Origin: AP-15 sp963818695 | GTDB lineage: Bacteria; Pseudomonadota; Alphaproteobacteria; ATCC43930; CGMCC-115725 | Direction of reading: 5' to 3' | Assembly (NCBI GenBank): GCA_963818695.1 | Contig: CAWFTG010000005.1 | Span: forward strand, 310,001-374,000 | Length of the DNA: 64,000 nt | Shown here: positions 52,116 to 61,749 of the stretch, one piece after another | How the letters are laid out: the number at the start of each line of letters is the position of its first letter | How positions within the stretch are numbered: position 1 is the stretch's first letter | The notes under the pieces: model-generated | Told to the model about the DNA's origin: nothing | The model's input: the letters and a program-made list of their open reading frames with translations, nothing else | Database searches by the model: none | Translations under genes and position numbers: made by a program

Positions 52116-53063
52116 ATGGGCACCGGGAAATTCTGGATCGTCTCGTTTGTTGTCGCCATCGCGTTTCTGCTGCTGACGCGGTGGCTCCTCACGAACGAGT
52201 ATTATTTCTTCGCTGCCTACCAGGTTTTGCAGTTCATTGTCCTCGCGACGGCGTGGAACATTCTCGGCGGCTATACGGGATACACCAATTTCGGGACGGG
52301 CGCGTTTTTTGCCGTTGGCGCCTATACCACGGTCGTGCTGCACAAGACGACCAGTCTGCCCGTCCCGGTCATGATGCTGGTTGGCGGCGTCACCTCCGGC
52401 ATTGTCGGGTTTGGGATGGGGTATTTGACCCTGCGGCTCAAGGGCGTGTTTTTCGCGATCGCCACCCTGGCATTGGCGATCGTCGCGCAGACCCTGATCG
52501 TCAACTGGGATTTTGTCGGCGGATCGCGCGGCATTTATGTCATTCGGCCGCAGCAATCGCCGATCTATGGCAGCTATATCCAGTATCTCTATTCGCTGAT
52601 GCTGGCGCTGACCTGGATCTCGGTGGCGATCGCGCGGACCATCGAGCGCTCGACGCTCGGCCTTGGCTTCAATGCGATCCGCGACGACGAGCAGGCGGCC
52701 GAGGCGGCGGGAGTGCCGACATTGCGGCTGAAGCTCATCTCTACGACACTGAGCGGCGCCTTGATGGGCATGTCCGGAGCTCCCCTGCCCTACTACGTCA
52801 CCTATCTCGATCCGGCCTCGAGCTTCAATCTCTCTTACGCCGTCAATAGCGTCGCAATGCCGATGATCGGCGGCATGACCAGCTGGATCGGTCCCGTAAT
52901 CGGCGCAGTATTGCTCGGCACGATCCAGCAGCTCGCCACCGTGACGATTTCCTCGGCGCTCAACCTGCTGATCGTCGGCGTTCTGCTGATCGTCTTTGTG
53001 GTCATCGCGCCCAATGGCATCGTCGGTCTGGTGCAGAGCCGCCGGCGTGCCAGCCTCCGCTGA
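52116..53063 (+). CDS. livM: Branched-chain amino acid-type ABC permease LivM
   Basis: A 315-residue permease. MGTGKFWIVSFVVAIAFLLLTRW opens it, and ATAWNILGGYTGYTNFGTGAFFAVGAYTT and IGPVIGAVLLGTIQQL are LivM landmarks; the coupling loop reads GLGFNAIRDDEQAAEAAGVPTLRLKL. The TGA stop at 53061-53063 shares its last base with the ATG of livG. The substrate of such systems ranges from branched-chain amino acids to amides and aromatic acids. Confidence 0.93.
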   Translation: MGTGKFWIVSFVVAIAFLLLTRWLLTNEYYFFAAYQVLQFIVLATAWNILGGYTGYTNFGTGAFFAVGAYTTVVLHKTTSLPVPVMMLVGGVTSGIVGFGMGYLTLRLKGVFFAIATLALAIVAQTLIVNWDFVGGSRGIYVIRPQQSPIYGSYIQYLYSLMLALTWISVAIARTIERSTLGLGFNAIRDDEQAAEAAGVPTLRLKLISTTLSGALMGMSGAPLPYYVTYLDPASSFNLSYAVNSVAMPMIGGMTSWIGPVIGAVLLGTIQQLATVTISSALNLLIVGVLLIVFVVIAPNGIVGLVQSRRRASLR

Positions 53064-53800
53064 TGCCCGCTTCCATCCTCGAGGTCCGCGGGCTCGGCAA
53101 GCGCTTCGGCGGTTTTGTCGCGCTGGAGGACATCAACCTCACCGTCGCCGCCGGCGAGCGGCTCGGTTTGATCGGACCCAACGGCTCCGGCAAGAGCACG
53201 CTCGTCAACTGCCTCTCCGGCACATTGCATCACGACAGCGGGAGCGCGGTATTTGACGGGCACACGATCGACCGCATGCCGGCCTACCGGCGCACCCGAT
53301 TGGGGCTCGCCCGCAGCTTCCAATTGCCAAAGCCGTTCCGCAGTCTCAACCTCGTCGACAATCTGCGGATCCCGCTGCTCTACACTGTGAATGCCCGTCA
53401 TGGTGCGCATCTCTCCGGTGCGGCGATCGATGAACGCTGCCGCGCGCTGCTCGCCGATGTCGGGCTCGCCGACAAGGCGCTGCATCTGCCGCGAGACCTG
53501 ACCCAGGTCGAGATGCGCAAGCTCGAGCTCGCCCGCGCCGTCGCCAGCGCGCCGCACCTCCTCTTTGCCGACGAGGCAATGGCGGGCTTGTCGCCCTCGG
53601 AGGTCGAGGAGATCCTGCTCGTGCTCTTCCGCCTCAACGAGCAGGGCATCACGATCGTCTTGATCGAGCACATCATGCGGGCGGTCATGAGCTTTTCGAC
53701 CCGGCTCGTCGTGCTGGTCGCCGGGCAGAAGATCGCCGACGGCTCCCCGCAGGAGGCGATCCGCAACCCCGAGGTCGAGAGGGCCTATCTTGGCGAGTAG
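53063..53800 (+). CDS. livG: Branched-chain amino acid-type ABC ATPase LivG
   Basis: A 245-residue ATPase. Walker A is GPNGSGKST, the signature region is LTQVEMRKLELARAVA (the typical LSGGQ is replaced, as is often the case here), Walker B is HLLFADEAMAGL and the switch is LIEHIMRAVM. The signature is clearly degenerate, with no LSGGQ or LSYG seen, yet the order of motifs is normal. It starts in the livM stop codon. Confidence 0.92.
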   Translation: MPASILEVRGLGKRFGGFVALEDINLTVAAGERLGLIGPNGSGKSTLVNCLSGTLHHDSGSAVFDGHTIDRMPAYRRTRLGLARSFQLPKPFRSLNLVDNLRIPLLYTVNARHGAHLSGAAIDERCRALLADVGLADKALHLPRDLTQVEMRKLELARAVASAPHLLFADEAMAGLSPSEVEEILLVLFRLNEQGITIVLIEHIMRAVMSFSTRLVVLVAGQKIADGSPQEAIRNPEVERAYLGE

Positions 53801-54521
53801 CCTTTCCGTAACCGGCCTCGACGCGGGCTATGGCGCGGTGCGGGTGCTCGAGGACGTCTCGCTGTCGGTCGAACCGGGCCAGACGGTCGTGCTGCTCGGC
53901 ACCAACGGCAACGGCAAGAGCACGCTGATGAAATGCATCATGGGGATCGTGCCGCCCACCGCCGGGACGATCGTCGCCGAGATCGACGGCGAGCGGCACG
54001 ATTTGGTCGGCCGCTCGACCGAGGCGATCGTCGATCTCGGGATCAGCCTGGTGCCGGAAGGCCGGCGCCTCTTCCCAAAGCTGAGCGTCGAGGAAAACCT
54101 GCTGTTGGGCGCCTTCCGCCCGCTGGCGCGCACGGCAATTGCGCACAATCTCAACTCCTCATACGACACCTTCCCGGTGCTCCGCGAACGCCGGCGCCAA
54201 TTGGCAGGCAGCCTCAGCGGCGGCGAGCAGCAGATGCTGGCCTTGGCGCGCGCGCTGATGTCGGCGCCCAAGATCCTTTTGATCGACGAGCCGTCGGTCG
54301 GCCTCGCCCCGGTCCTCGTCAAGCGCACGATCGAGAAGATCAAGGAATTGAAGGACCGTTACCAGCTGACCGTGCTGATGGCCGAGCAGAACTTCAACCA
54401 AGCCGTTCGTATCGCCGACCGCGGCTATGTCATCGTCCACGGCAAGATCGCCTTCGAAGGCGGTTCCGCCGACGAGCTCAACAACAACGAACTCGTCCGC
54501 AAATTCTATCTGGGGCTGTGA
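53790..54521 (+). CDS. livF: Branched-chain amino acid-type ABC ATPase LivF
   Basis: A 243-residue ATPase starting at TTG 53790, inside the last codons of livG (11-base overlap, translational coupling likely). Walker A is GTNGNGKST, the signature LSGGEQQMLALARAL and Walker B ILLIDEPSVGL; the family's GLVPEGRRLFPKLSVEENL stretch is present in the form LVPEGRRLFPKLSVEENL. With LivG it forms the motor pair of the importer. A binding protein gene is missing from the operon. Confidence 0.92.
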   Translation: MASSLSVTGLDAGYGAVRVLEDVSLSVEPGQTVVLLGTNGNGKSTLMKCIMGIVPPTAGTIVAEIDGERHDLVGRSTEAIVDLGISLVPEGRRLFPKLSVEENLLLGAFRPLARTAIAHNLNSSYDTFPVLRERRRQLAGSLSGGEQQMLALARALMSAPKILLIDEPSVGLAPVLVKRTIEKIKELKDRYQLTVLMAEQNFNQAVRIADRGYVIVHGKIAFEGGSADELNNNELVRKFYLGL

Positions 54522-54530
54522 GCGCGCCCC

Positions 54531-55513
54531 TCAGCGTGCCGAGACGAGGTCCGCCGGCAGCTCGACGCCGATCTCACGGTAATAGCGCACCGCACCCGGA
54601 TGGTAGGGGATGAAGGTGTTACGGTCCAAATTTTCGACCACGCTCTCCCCGGCCGCGGGGTTGGCCTTCACGAGCCGGTCGTGATTGGCGTAGAATGCTT
54701 TGACGATGGCATAGACCAGATCGTCTGGGAGGTCCTTGCTCGCAACGCCGAAATTGAACAGGCCGACTGTCTTGTAATCGGTATTCAGCAACGGGTACGA
54801 CCCGGCCGGCACCACCGACGCCGAGAATTCCGGCATTGCCTTGCGCAGCTTAGTGATCTCGTCGGCACTGAGCGGGATAAAGCGGACATGCTCTGTGCGG
54901 TCGAGTTCGGTAATCACCGGGAATGGGACACCTGCCGTGCCGAGGAGCGCGTCGAGCTGTCCGGATCGCACCTGCGTGCTCAGGCTGCTCCAGGCCCCAT
55001 AGCGCACCGCCGTGGGAATGCCGAGCGCCTCGAAGATCTTGCTCGCGTATGACCCTCCCGTGCCTCCCTGGGGCCCGACGCCGATCCGTTTGTCGGCCAG
55101 ATCGGGCAAGGTGTGTATCGCCGAACTCTCGAGCGCGACAAACTGGAACGGCGTATCGTACATCGGGAACAATGCGCGCATCGACCGCAGCTCTTTGCCA
55201 TGCGTCCACGCACCGGTCCCGTTCCAGCCTTGAAGCGCGGTCCCCATCGTCACAAAGGCCAGCTGCACGTTGCCGCTTTCGAGCAGCAGTATGTTTTGAT
55301 CAGGACCTTGCGTTGCTTGCGCCGAGTTACCGGTACCCCGAGGGCGTTGGCGAGAATGGGCGCCAAGGCATTCCCGTAGACCAAGTAAACCCCGCCCGGC
55401 GATGCCGTACCAATGGTCAAAGAAGACGGCCAGCCCGCTTCGGCACAGAGCGAAGGTGAAGACCAGCCGATCACGATCATCGGCCATATCGTTGCCCAAA
55501 TCCGTATTCGCAT
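54531..55513 (-). pseudogene. TAXI-family TRAP transporter binding protein, one frameshift
   Basis: About 325 residues in two frames. The N-terminal frame (from 55513) has a signal peptide and LTIGTASPGGVYLVYGNALAPILANALGVPVT, the TAXI family start. The frame then shifts near 55320-55326 and continues as SAQATQGPDQNILLLESGNVQLAFVTMG through to 54531. Restoring one base gives the usual family sequence. TAXI proteins bind carboxylates such as glutamate or organic acids and work with a fused 4TM-12TM permease, which is not seen here. It is convergent with livF, whose stop is ten bases away. Confidence 0.87.
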
Positions 55514-55727
55514 GGGTTGTCCTCCCTAGCTTATCTTGTGAAGTCTCGCGCGGGTGAGTTTCGAGTTTCTCCGGTCGAAGGTCGCGTGGGCGCTTATTGG
55601 GTGAACACGTGCATGCTAGGCGTATCCCAGGAAAAGTTGGGCCAGCAAAGCCGAGGTATAAGACTAAGCGTGAAGAACATCCGAACTGGAGCGCTCACCT
55701 AACTGGGGATGAAACGTCAAAGTCGAG
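55514..55727. other. Intergenic region before the histidine kinase
   Basis: A divergent gap of some 210 bases. I see no gene; promoters for both flanking genes must be here. Confidence 0.4.
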
Positions 55728-58700
55728 ATGATCCGGCCAAATTTTCGTCTTCCGACCGGACTGCGGGGCCGGCTTTTGTTGGCTTTTGGCGGGATCAGTT
55801 CGTTTGCTGTCCTTGCCGCGGTAGCGGGGTTGGTGGCGTTTGTTTCGGGCCGTCAAGCGCTCGAGGACACGACCGCACGACGGGTTCCCGAAACCGTCGG
55901 CGCGATGGAGTTGCTGCGGCACACCGAGCGCCTAGTCGCCACCGGGCAATCCCTGGTGAACACAGCGAGTGCCGACGAGATCTCGGTAATCACGGCTGCA
56001 AAGAATTCCGAGTTGGAAGCGATACGCCGCGAGCTTGGCGCGTTGCAGTCGGTCGACGGCCAGACGCCGCCGCTGATGGAGATCGATGCGACCATCGAGA
56101 GCCTGACCGCAAATCTCGACGATATCGGCATCGCGGTCATGCGACGAAACGAGATGGCATCCGACGAAAAGGCGCTGCTGCGGAACGCATTCAAGGCGTC
56201 CCGACAATTTGCCAAAGCCTGGTCATCGCAGTTTGACGCGTTGCAAAAGCAGGTCGTCGATTTACAGCGAGAATCCTCGGTACCCGGCGCAAACACCGCC
56301 GATAAGGTTGGAGCTATAGACGAGCTTGACCAGGCGACATTGGCGATGCTTCCACTCAATCAGTTACAGCGGAAAGCCGCGGACAGTTTTCAAATCTTGG
56401 TCGGCGGCATGGAGACTGGCGACCTTGAAGAGCTGGCGCGAATCGAAGCCAACGCAGAAGCTGTGATGCGCGAGATCGACGGACTGGTGTCCGGGGTCGA
56501 CCTTGAAACCTCTACCGCGCTGCTGCCGGGAATCGAGCTGATGCATCGATCCGCCCTCGGTCCCGGCGGACTCTTCGCCGTCAGAAAGGCCGAGTTGGAG
56601 GCCACCGGCGACAGTCGCCGGTTGATCGCCGAGAATACCAGTCTCTCCAATCGTCTGTCGGACGCGGTCAAAGCGCTCGTCTCCATCTCGAAGCGGCAGA
56701 TGGACACCGCGGCTCGACGTGCCTTTGCAGCACAGCGCGCCGGCAGCATCGCATTGGCCGGCATCGTGGTGTTGAGCTTGCTGAGCTCGGTGCTGATCGT
56801 CTGGCTTTATGTCGGCCGCAACATCGTCTCGCGGCTGACCCATCTCAGTGCCGCAATGGCGGCGATCGCCGGCGGACGCCGCGATATCGCGGTCAACCAC
56901 GAAGGCGCGGACGAGATCGCGGCAATGGGCCGGTCGGTCGAAGTGTTCCGACAGAACGCTATCGAGCGCGATGCGCTGCTCGCCGAGCGGGCCGAGGCGG
57001 CGGAGCGGCTCGAAGTGCAGGTCGCAGAGCGCACCGCCGAGTTGCGCGACGCCCTCGATCAGCAGCTCGCGACGGCGGAAGTATTGCAGATCATCAATAA
57101 TTCGCCCGGCAACATGACCCCGGTCTTCGAGACGGTGCTCGACAAGGCGGCCCGGCTATGTAACATCGATTCCGGGATCTTGTGGATCTATGACGGGACG
57201 CGCTTCAATCCCGCGGCGTTCCACGCCGTACCGCCGGCATACCGTCACTACATAGAGAACCCGGCCGAGGAGGCGCCCGTCTTCGCCGATCTCCGGCGCG
57301 GCAACGACGTCGTCCATGTCCCGGACCTGGCCGCTACATGCGCGGAGAACAAGCTGCGTCGTGCCGTCCTGGATTTGCGCCGGTCGCGCACCGGTCTCAA
57401 CATCGCGATCCGAAAGAACGAAGAGCTACTTGGCGTCATCGCGGTCGGCCGCGAACAGGTCCGGCCGTTTTCCGAGGCGCAGATCGCCCGACTGAAGGGT
57501 CTTGCCGCCCAGGCCGCGATTGCGATCGAAAACGCGCGGCTGCTCGCCGACCTGCGACAGCGCACTAATGATCTGCAGGAGTCTCTGGCGTATCAGACTG
57601 CGACAGCCGAGGTGCTGCGCATCTTGACGAGTTCTCCCGATGACCTCAAACCCGTATTCGAGGCCATCCTGGATCGCATCACGGAGTTGTGCAGCGCCGA
57701 TGCCGGAAATCTGTGGCTCTACGATGCCGGGACCTTTACCCCGGCAGCGGTGCGCAATCCCAATCCCGAGGCGGTGGCGCTTTTGCTCGAGAATCCGTTT
57801 CGACCGGGCCCGCTGACGGCACTTTGTCAGGCAGCGCAAAGCAAGGCTCCGGTCCATGTCCCGGATCTCATGGCGGATGACGCCTACCGCGCCGGCGACC
57901 CGTTCCGGATCTGGACATTGGAACGCGTGGGCGCGCGCTCCCTTCTCGCTGTTCCTTTGCTCAAGCAGGGCGAGATGATCGGCGCCTTAGTGACCTACCG
58001 ATCCGTGTGGCAGCCCTTCACCGATAATCAGATCGCCCTGGTCCAAACCTTTGCCGACCAGGCGGTGATCGCGATCGAGAACGCGGGCCTGTTCAGCGAT
58101 TTACGCCAGCGCACCGAAGATCTGCAACAGTCGCTCGCCTACCAGACTGCGACAGCCGAGGTCTTGCAGGTCATCAACTCCTCCCCCGGTGACCTCGCGC
58201 CAGTATTTGACGCGATGCTGGAAAAGGCGATGCGCCTATGCGATGCCGCGTTCGGGACTTTGCGGCGCTATGACGGCGAGCGTCTCGACACCGTCGCGTT
58301 TCGCGGGGTCCCCGCCGCCTACGCCGAATTTCTGCGCACCAACCGCTACTTCCGGCCGACCGGCACCGGTCTGGTGGAATTGGTGCACGGCGATCCCGTC
58401 GTGCATCAGATCGATGTCGCCTCCGAGCCTGGCTACGAGAGCCCGGCGCGGCGCGCCCTCGTCGAACTCGGCGGCGCCCGCACGATGATCGCGGTGGCGC
58501 TGCGCAAAGAAGGCACCCTCTTGGGCTCGATCACGCTCTATCGCCAGGAAGTGCGACCGTTCACTCAGAAGCAGATCGCGTTGGTGCAGAGTTTCGCGGC
58601 GCAGGCAGTCATCGCGATGGAGAACGCGCGGCTGCTCGACGAGATCCGGCAGCGCCAGGCGGAATTGCGGGTCACCTTCGACAACATGGCGCATGGCGTC

Positions 58701-59924
58701 GTGATGTTCGATTCGGAGCTGAGACTGGCGGCGTGGAACCGCCAATTTCAGGAGATGCTCCAGCTTTCGGAAGGGTTTTTGGCCGAGCCGCGCAGCTACG
58801 CCGATTTCATCCGTTTTCTCGCCGAGCGCGGCGAGTTTGGTGCCGGGGCCGACCCCGAGGCCGAGCTGCAACGCTATATCGCGAATGCGGCGCGGCATTA
58901 TTCGTTCGAGCGTACTCGGCCGGATGGTGCCGTACTCGAAATCCGTCATAACCCGATGCCGGAAGGCGGTTTCGTGCTGATCTACAGCGACATCACCGAG
59001 CGCAAGCGAAGCGAAGCCGAGATCCGCGCGGCACGTGACGCGGCGGAAGAGGCGAGCCGTACTATTGCCGCCGCCTACCAGGAACTGAAGACGGCCCAGG
59101 CGAGATTGATCCAGGCCGAGAAGATGGCCTCACTTGGTCAATTGACGGCCGGGGTCGCACACGAGATCAAGAACCCGCTCAACTTCGTCAACAATTTTGC
59201 GAATTTATCGGTCGAGCTGTTGGATGAGCTCAAGGAGACCACCGCACCGGCCCTAGCTGCGCTCGACGACGATAAGCGCTCCGATGCCGACGAGCTTGTC
59301 GAGATGCTGACCGGGAATCTCGAAAAGATCGCCGAGCACGGCCGGCGCGCCGACGGCATCGTCAAGAGCATGCTCGAGCATTCGCGCGGGAGCAGTGGCG
59401 ATCGCCGGGAGGTCGACCTCAACGAGCTGGTAGAGGAGGCGCTCAACCTGGCCTATCACGGCGCGCGGGCGCAGGATCAGGATTTCAACATTACGCTAGA
59501 ACGCGACTTTGATCGTGGCCTTGGACCGATAGAGATAGTGCCGCAAGACTTGACCCGGGTCTTTCTCAACCTGTTCGGCAACGGCTTTTACGCCGCCAAC
59601 AAGCGTCAGAAAGAAGTTGAAAACCCGAATTACAAGCCAACTCTGACCGTGACGACGTGCGACCTTGGCGGCGAGGTCGAAATCCGGGTACGCGATAACG
59701 GCATTGGCATTCCGCCTGAACATCGTAACAAGCTGTTCCAGCCGTTCTTCACGACAAAACCGACCGGCGAGGGTACCGGTCTCGGCCTGTCGATCAGCTA
59801 CGATATCGTTACCCAGCAGCATGGCGGCAGAATCGAGGTCGCAAGCGAGCTCGGCGCGTTTACCGAGTTCACCGTGCGCCTGCCGCGCGTCCGGCACTTG
59901 ATGACCACAGAGGCCGCCGCGTGA
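55728..59924 (+). CDS. Large sensor histidine kinase with three GAF domains
   Basis: A 1398-residue membrane sensor. One helix (about residues 13-40), a helical periplasmic sensor of about 300 residues and a second helix (about 348-372) are followed by a HAMP linker and coiled coil (to about 455). Three GAF domains follow (about 455-620, 630-795, 810-975), separated by near-identical linkers (DLRQRTNDLQESLAYQ type), then a PAS domain (about 980-1100). His1145 in GVAHEIKNPLNFVNN is the phospho-acceptor. The ATPase has NLFGNG (N box), DNGIGIP, FQPFFTTK and GTGLGLSIS. No response regulator is adjacent, so it is an orphan; the signal is unknown. Confidence 0.93.
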   Translation: MIRPNFRLPTGLRGRLLLAFGGISSFAVLAAVAGLVAFVSGRQALEDTTARRVPETVGAMELLRHTERLVATGQSLVNTASADEISVITAAKNSELEAIRRELGALQSVDGQTPPLMEIDATIESLTANLDDIGIAVMRRNEMASDEKALLRNAFKASRQFAKAWSSQFDALQKQVVDLQRESSVPGANTADKVGAIDELDQATLAMLPLNQLQRKAADSFQILVGGMETGDLEELARIEANAEAVMREIDGLVSGVDLETSTALLPGIELMHRSALGPGGLFAVRKAELEATGDSRRLIAENTSLSNRLSDAVKALVSISKRQMDTAARRAFAAQRAGSIALAGIVVLSLLSSVLIVWLYVGRNIVSRLTHLSAAMAAIAGGRRDIAVNHEGADEIAAMGRSVEVFRQNAIERDALLAERAEAAERLEVQVAERTAELRDALDQQLATAEVLQIINNSPGNMTPVFETVLDKAARLCNIDSGILWIYDGTRFNPAAFHAVPPAYRHYIENPAEEAPVFADLRRGNDVVHVPDLAATCAENKLRRAVLDLRRSRTGLNIAIRKNEELLGVIAVGREQVRPFSEAQIARLKGLAAQAAIAIENARLLADLRQRTNDLQESLAYQTATAEVLRILTSSPDDLKPVFEAILDRITELCSADAGNLWLYDAGTFTPAAVRNPNPEAVALLLENPFRPGPLTALCQAAQSKAPVHVPDLMADDAYRAGDPFRIWTLERVGARSLLAVPLLKQGEMIGALVTYRSVWQPFTDNQIALVQTFADQAVIAIENAGLFSDLRQRTEDLQQSLAYQTATAEVLQVINSSPGDLAPVFDAMLEKAMRLCDAAFGTLRRYDGERLDTVAFRGVPAAYAEFLRTNRYFRPTGTGLVELVHGDPVVHQIDVASEPGYESPARRALVELGGARTMIAVALRKEGTLLGSITLYRQEVRPFTQKQIALVQSFAAQAVIAMENARLLDEIRQRQAELRVTFDNMAHGVVMFDSELRLAAWNRQFQEMLQLSEGFLAEPRSYADFIRFLAERGEFGAGADPEAELQRYIANAARHYSFERTRPDGAVLEIRHNPMPEGGFVLIYSDITERKRSEAEIRAARDAAEEASRTIAAAYQELKTAQARLIQAEKMASLGQLTAGVAHEIKNPLNFVNNFANLSVELLDELKETTAPALAALDDDKRSDADELVEMLTGNLEKIAEHGRRADGIVKSMLEHSRGSSGDRREVDLNELVEEALNLAYHGARAQDQDFNITLERDFDRGLGPIEIVPQDLTRVFLNLFGNGFYAANKRQKEVENPNYKPTLTVTTCDLGGEVEIRVRDNGIGIPPEHRNKLFQPFFTTKPTGEGTGLGLSISYDIVTQQHGGRIEVASELGAFTEFTVRLPRVRHLMTTEAAA

Positions 59925-60058
59925 TTGTCATCATCCTCGTCATCGATAACCAGCCCGATGCACAGCCGATTGCCGTCGCGGTCGGCTCCCGCTAGCTTGT
60001 CGGCGGCAATTCTGAACGAACAGCAGCGCCGATCGAGCCTGCTCGATGGAGGAAGGGC

Positions 60059-61690
60059 ATGAGGGCTGATTATGTAATCGTCGGTGCCGGCTCGGCGGGT
60101 TGCGTGCTGGCCAATCGGCTGAGCGAGGATCCCGGCACAAAGGTGATTTTGATCGAAGCGGGCGGGAACGACCGTAGCCCCTATATCCATATCCCCGCGG
60201 GCTTTATGAAGCTCCTCGACCATCCGACCTTTACCTGGGGGTTTCACGCCGAGCCCGATGCCGGCACGGCCGGGCGCGCGATCCTCTATCCGCGCGGCAA
60301 GGTGCTCGGCGGGTCGAGCTCGATCAATGGGCTGATCTACATTCGCGGTCAGCCCGAGGATTATGACCACTGGGCGCAACTCGGCAACCGTGGCTGGTCG
60401 TGGGAGGATTGCCTGCCCTATTTCCGCAAAGCCGAGCGCTGGGAGGGCGAGGAATCCGAGGTGCGGGGCAAGGGCGGCCCGCTGTTCACCTCGCGCATGG
60501 ACCGGCCGCCCCTTTGTCAGACCGTGATCGAGGCGGGCAAGGAAATCGGCCTCGAATACCGCGAGGACGTCAACAATCTGCCACCTGGAGCGGGCGACAG
60601 TATCGGCTGGTGCCAGCAGACTCGCGGCGGTCGCCGCCGCGCCAGCACCGCGCGCACTTATCTGCGGCCGGCCTTGAAGCGCCCGAATTTGCAGCTCGTG
60701 ACGAACGCGCTGGTGCACCGCGTGCTGTTCGAGGGCAAACGTGCAGTCGGGGTCGAATTCTCGCGCGGTGGCGGCACCGAGCGGGCCGAGGCGGCCCGCG
60801 AGGTCATCCTCTCGGCCGGGGCAGTCGGCTCCCCTCACCTCCTGCAGCTTTCCGGCGTCGGCGATCCCGAGCATCTCGGCCGGGTCGGCGTCCCGGTGAT
60901 CCACGAATTGCGCGGCGTCGGCAAGAATATGCAGGACCATTACGTCTGCCGCATGACTTATCCGATCCACGGCGCACGCACCGCCAATGAGCGCGCCCGC
61001 GGCTTGCCCCTTGCCGCCGAAATCGTACGCTATCTCGTGACCGGCAAGGGCATGCTGACCTACAGCGCCTCACTGGTCGCCGCCTCGGTCAAGGTGCTGG
61101 AGGAATCGGCGACTCCCGATGTGCAATGCTCATTCGCGCCGGGCAGCTTCAAGGACGGTCAGATCGGCCAGCTCGAAGCGGAACCCGGGCTGACCGGCGG
61201 CGCGTGGCAGATGCGGCCGTTGTCGCGCGGTTATGTCGAGGCGAAATCGCCCGACCCGCAGGTCGCGCCTGCCATCAACCCGCGCTATCTTTCGGAAGAG
61301 GCCGACCGGCGCGCGGTGATCGGGGGTTTGCGGTTTGTGCGCCGCATTTTCGCGGCGCCGGCTTTGGCGCGCTATGTCGGACCGGAAAAGCTGCCCGGCG
61401 CGCAGGTGCAGAGCGACGACGAGTTGCTCGATTACGGGCGGCGCAATGGCAATACGGTCTACCATGCGAGCTGCACCTGCATGATGGGGCCAGGCGCAAT
61501 GTGCGTCGTCGACAGCGAATTGCGGGTGCACGGGCTCGAGCGCCTGCGCGTCATCGACGCCTCGGTGATGCCGTCAGTGACATCGACAAATACCAACGCG
61601 CCGACCATCATGATCGCCGAGAAAGGCGCCGACATGATCTGCCGCGCGGCGCGTACCGCACAACCCGAGGTTACCGTCAAAGCCGCCTAA
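60059..61690 (+). CDS. GMC family oxidoreductase
   Basis: A 543-residue FAD enzyme of the glucose-methanol-choline family. The FAD fold is YVIVGAGSAGCVLANRLSED, GMC signature 1 is GKVLGGSSSINGLIYIRGQ and signature 2 is GAVGSPHLLQLSGVG. The active-site His is in NTVYHASCTCMMGPG, where the more usual HPxGTCKMG is altered to HASCTCMMG; the last helix has STNTNAPTIMIAEKGADMI. It would oxidise an alcohol, perhaps choline-like or a polyethylene glycol, but the substrate is unknown. The LLM gene follows after 59 bases. Confidence 0.91.
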   Translation: MRADYVIVGAGSAGCVLANRLSEDPGTKVILIEAGGNDRSPYIHIPAGFMKLLDHPTFTWGFHAEPDAGTAGRAILYPRGKVLGGSSSINGLIYIRGQPEDYDHWAQLGNRGWSWEDCLPYFRKAERWEGEESEVRGKGGPLFTSRMDRPPLCQTVIEAGKEIGLEYREDVNNLPPGAGDSIGWCQQTRGGRRRASTARTYLRPALKRPNLQLVTNALVHRVLFEGKRAVGVEFSRGGGTERAEAAREVILSAGAVGSPHLLQLSGVGDPEHLGRVGVPVIHELRGVGKNMQDHYVCRMTYPIHGARTANERARGLPLAAEIVRYLVTGKGMLTYSASLVAASVKVLEESATPDVQCSFAPGSFKDGQIGQLEAEPGLTGGAWQMRPLSRGYVEAKSPDPQVAPAINPRYLSEEADRRAVIGGLRFVRRIFAAPALARYVGPEKLPGAQVQSDDELLDYGRRNGNTVYHASCTCMMGPGAMCVVDSELRVHGLERLRVIDASVMPSVTSTNTNAPTIMIAEKGADMICRAARTAQPEVTVKAA

Positions 61691-61749
61691 CCGCGAAGGG
61701 CATCAGCCGCACCCCTTTGCCGCTCCCCTTTGCAGATTGGAGGACCATC

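Noticed and set aside
880..55326. Programmed frameshifting as explanation for the single-base shifts
   Set aside because: The genes involved are not known for recoding, and no slippery heptamer followed by a clear pseudoknot was seen. Sequencing error or mutation is simpler.
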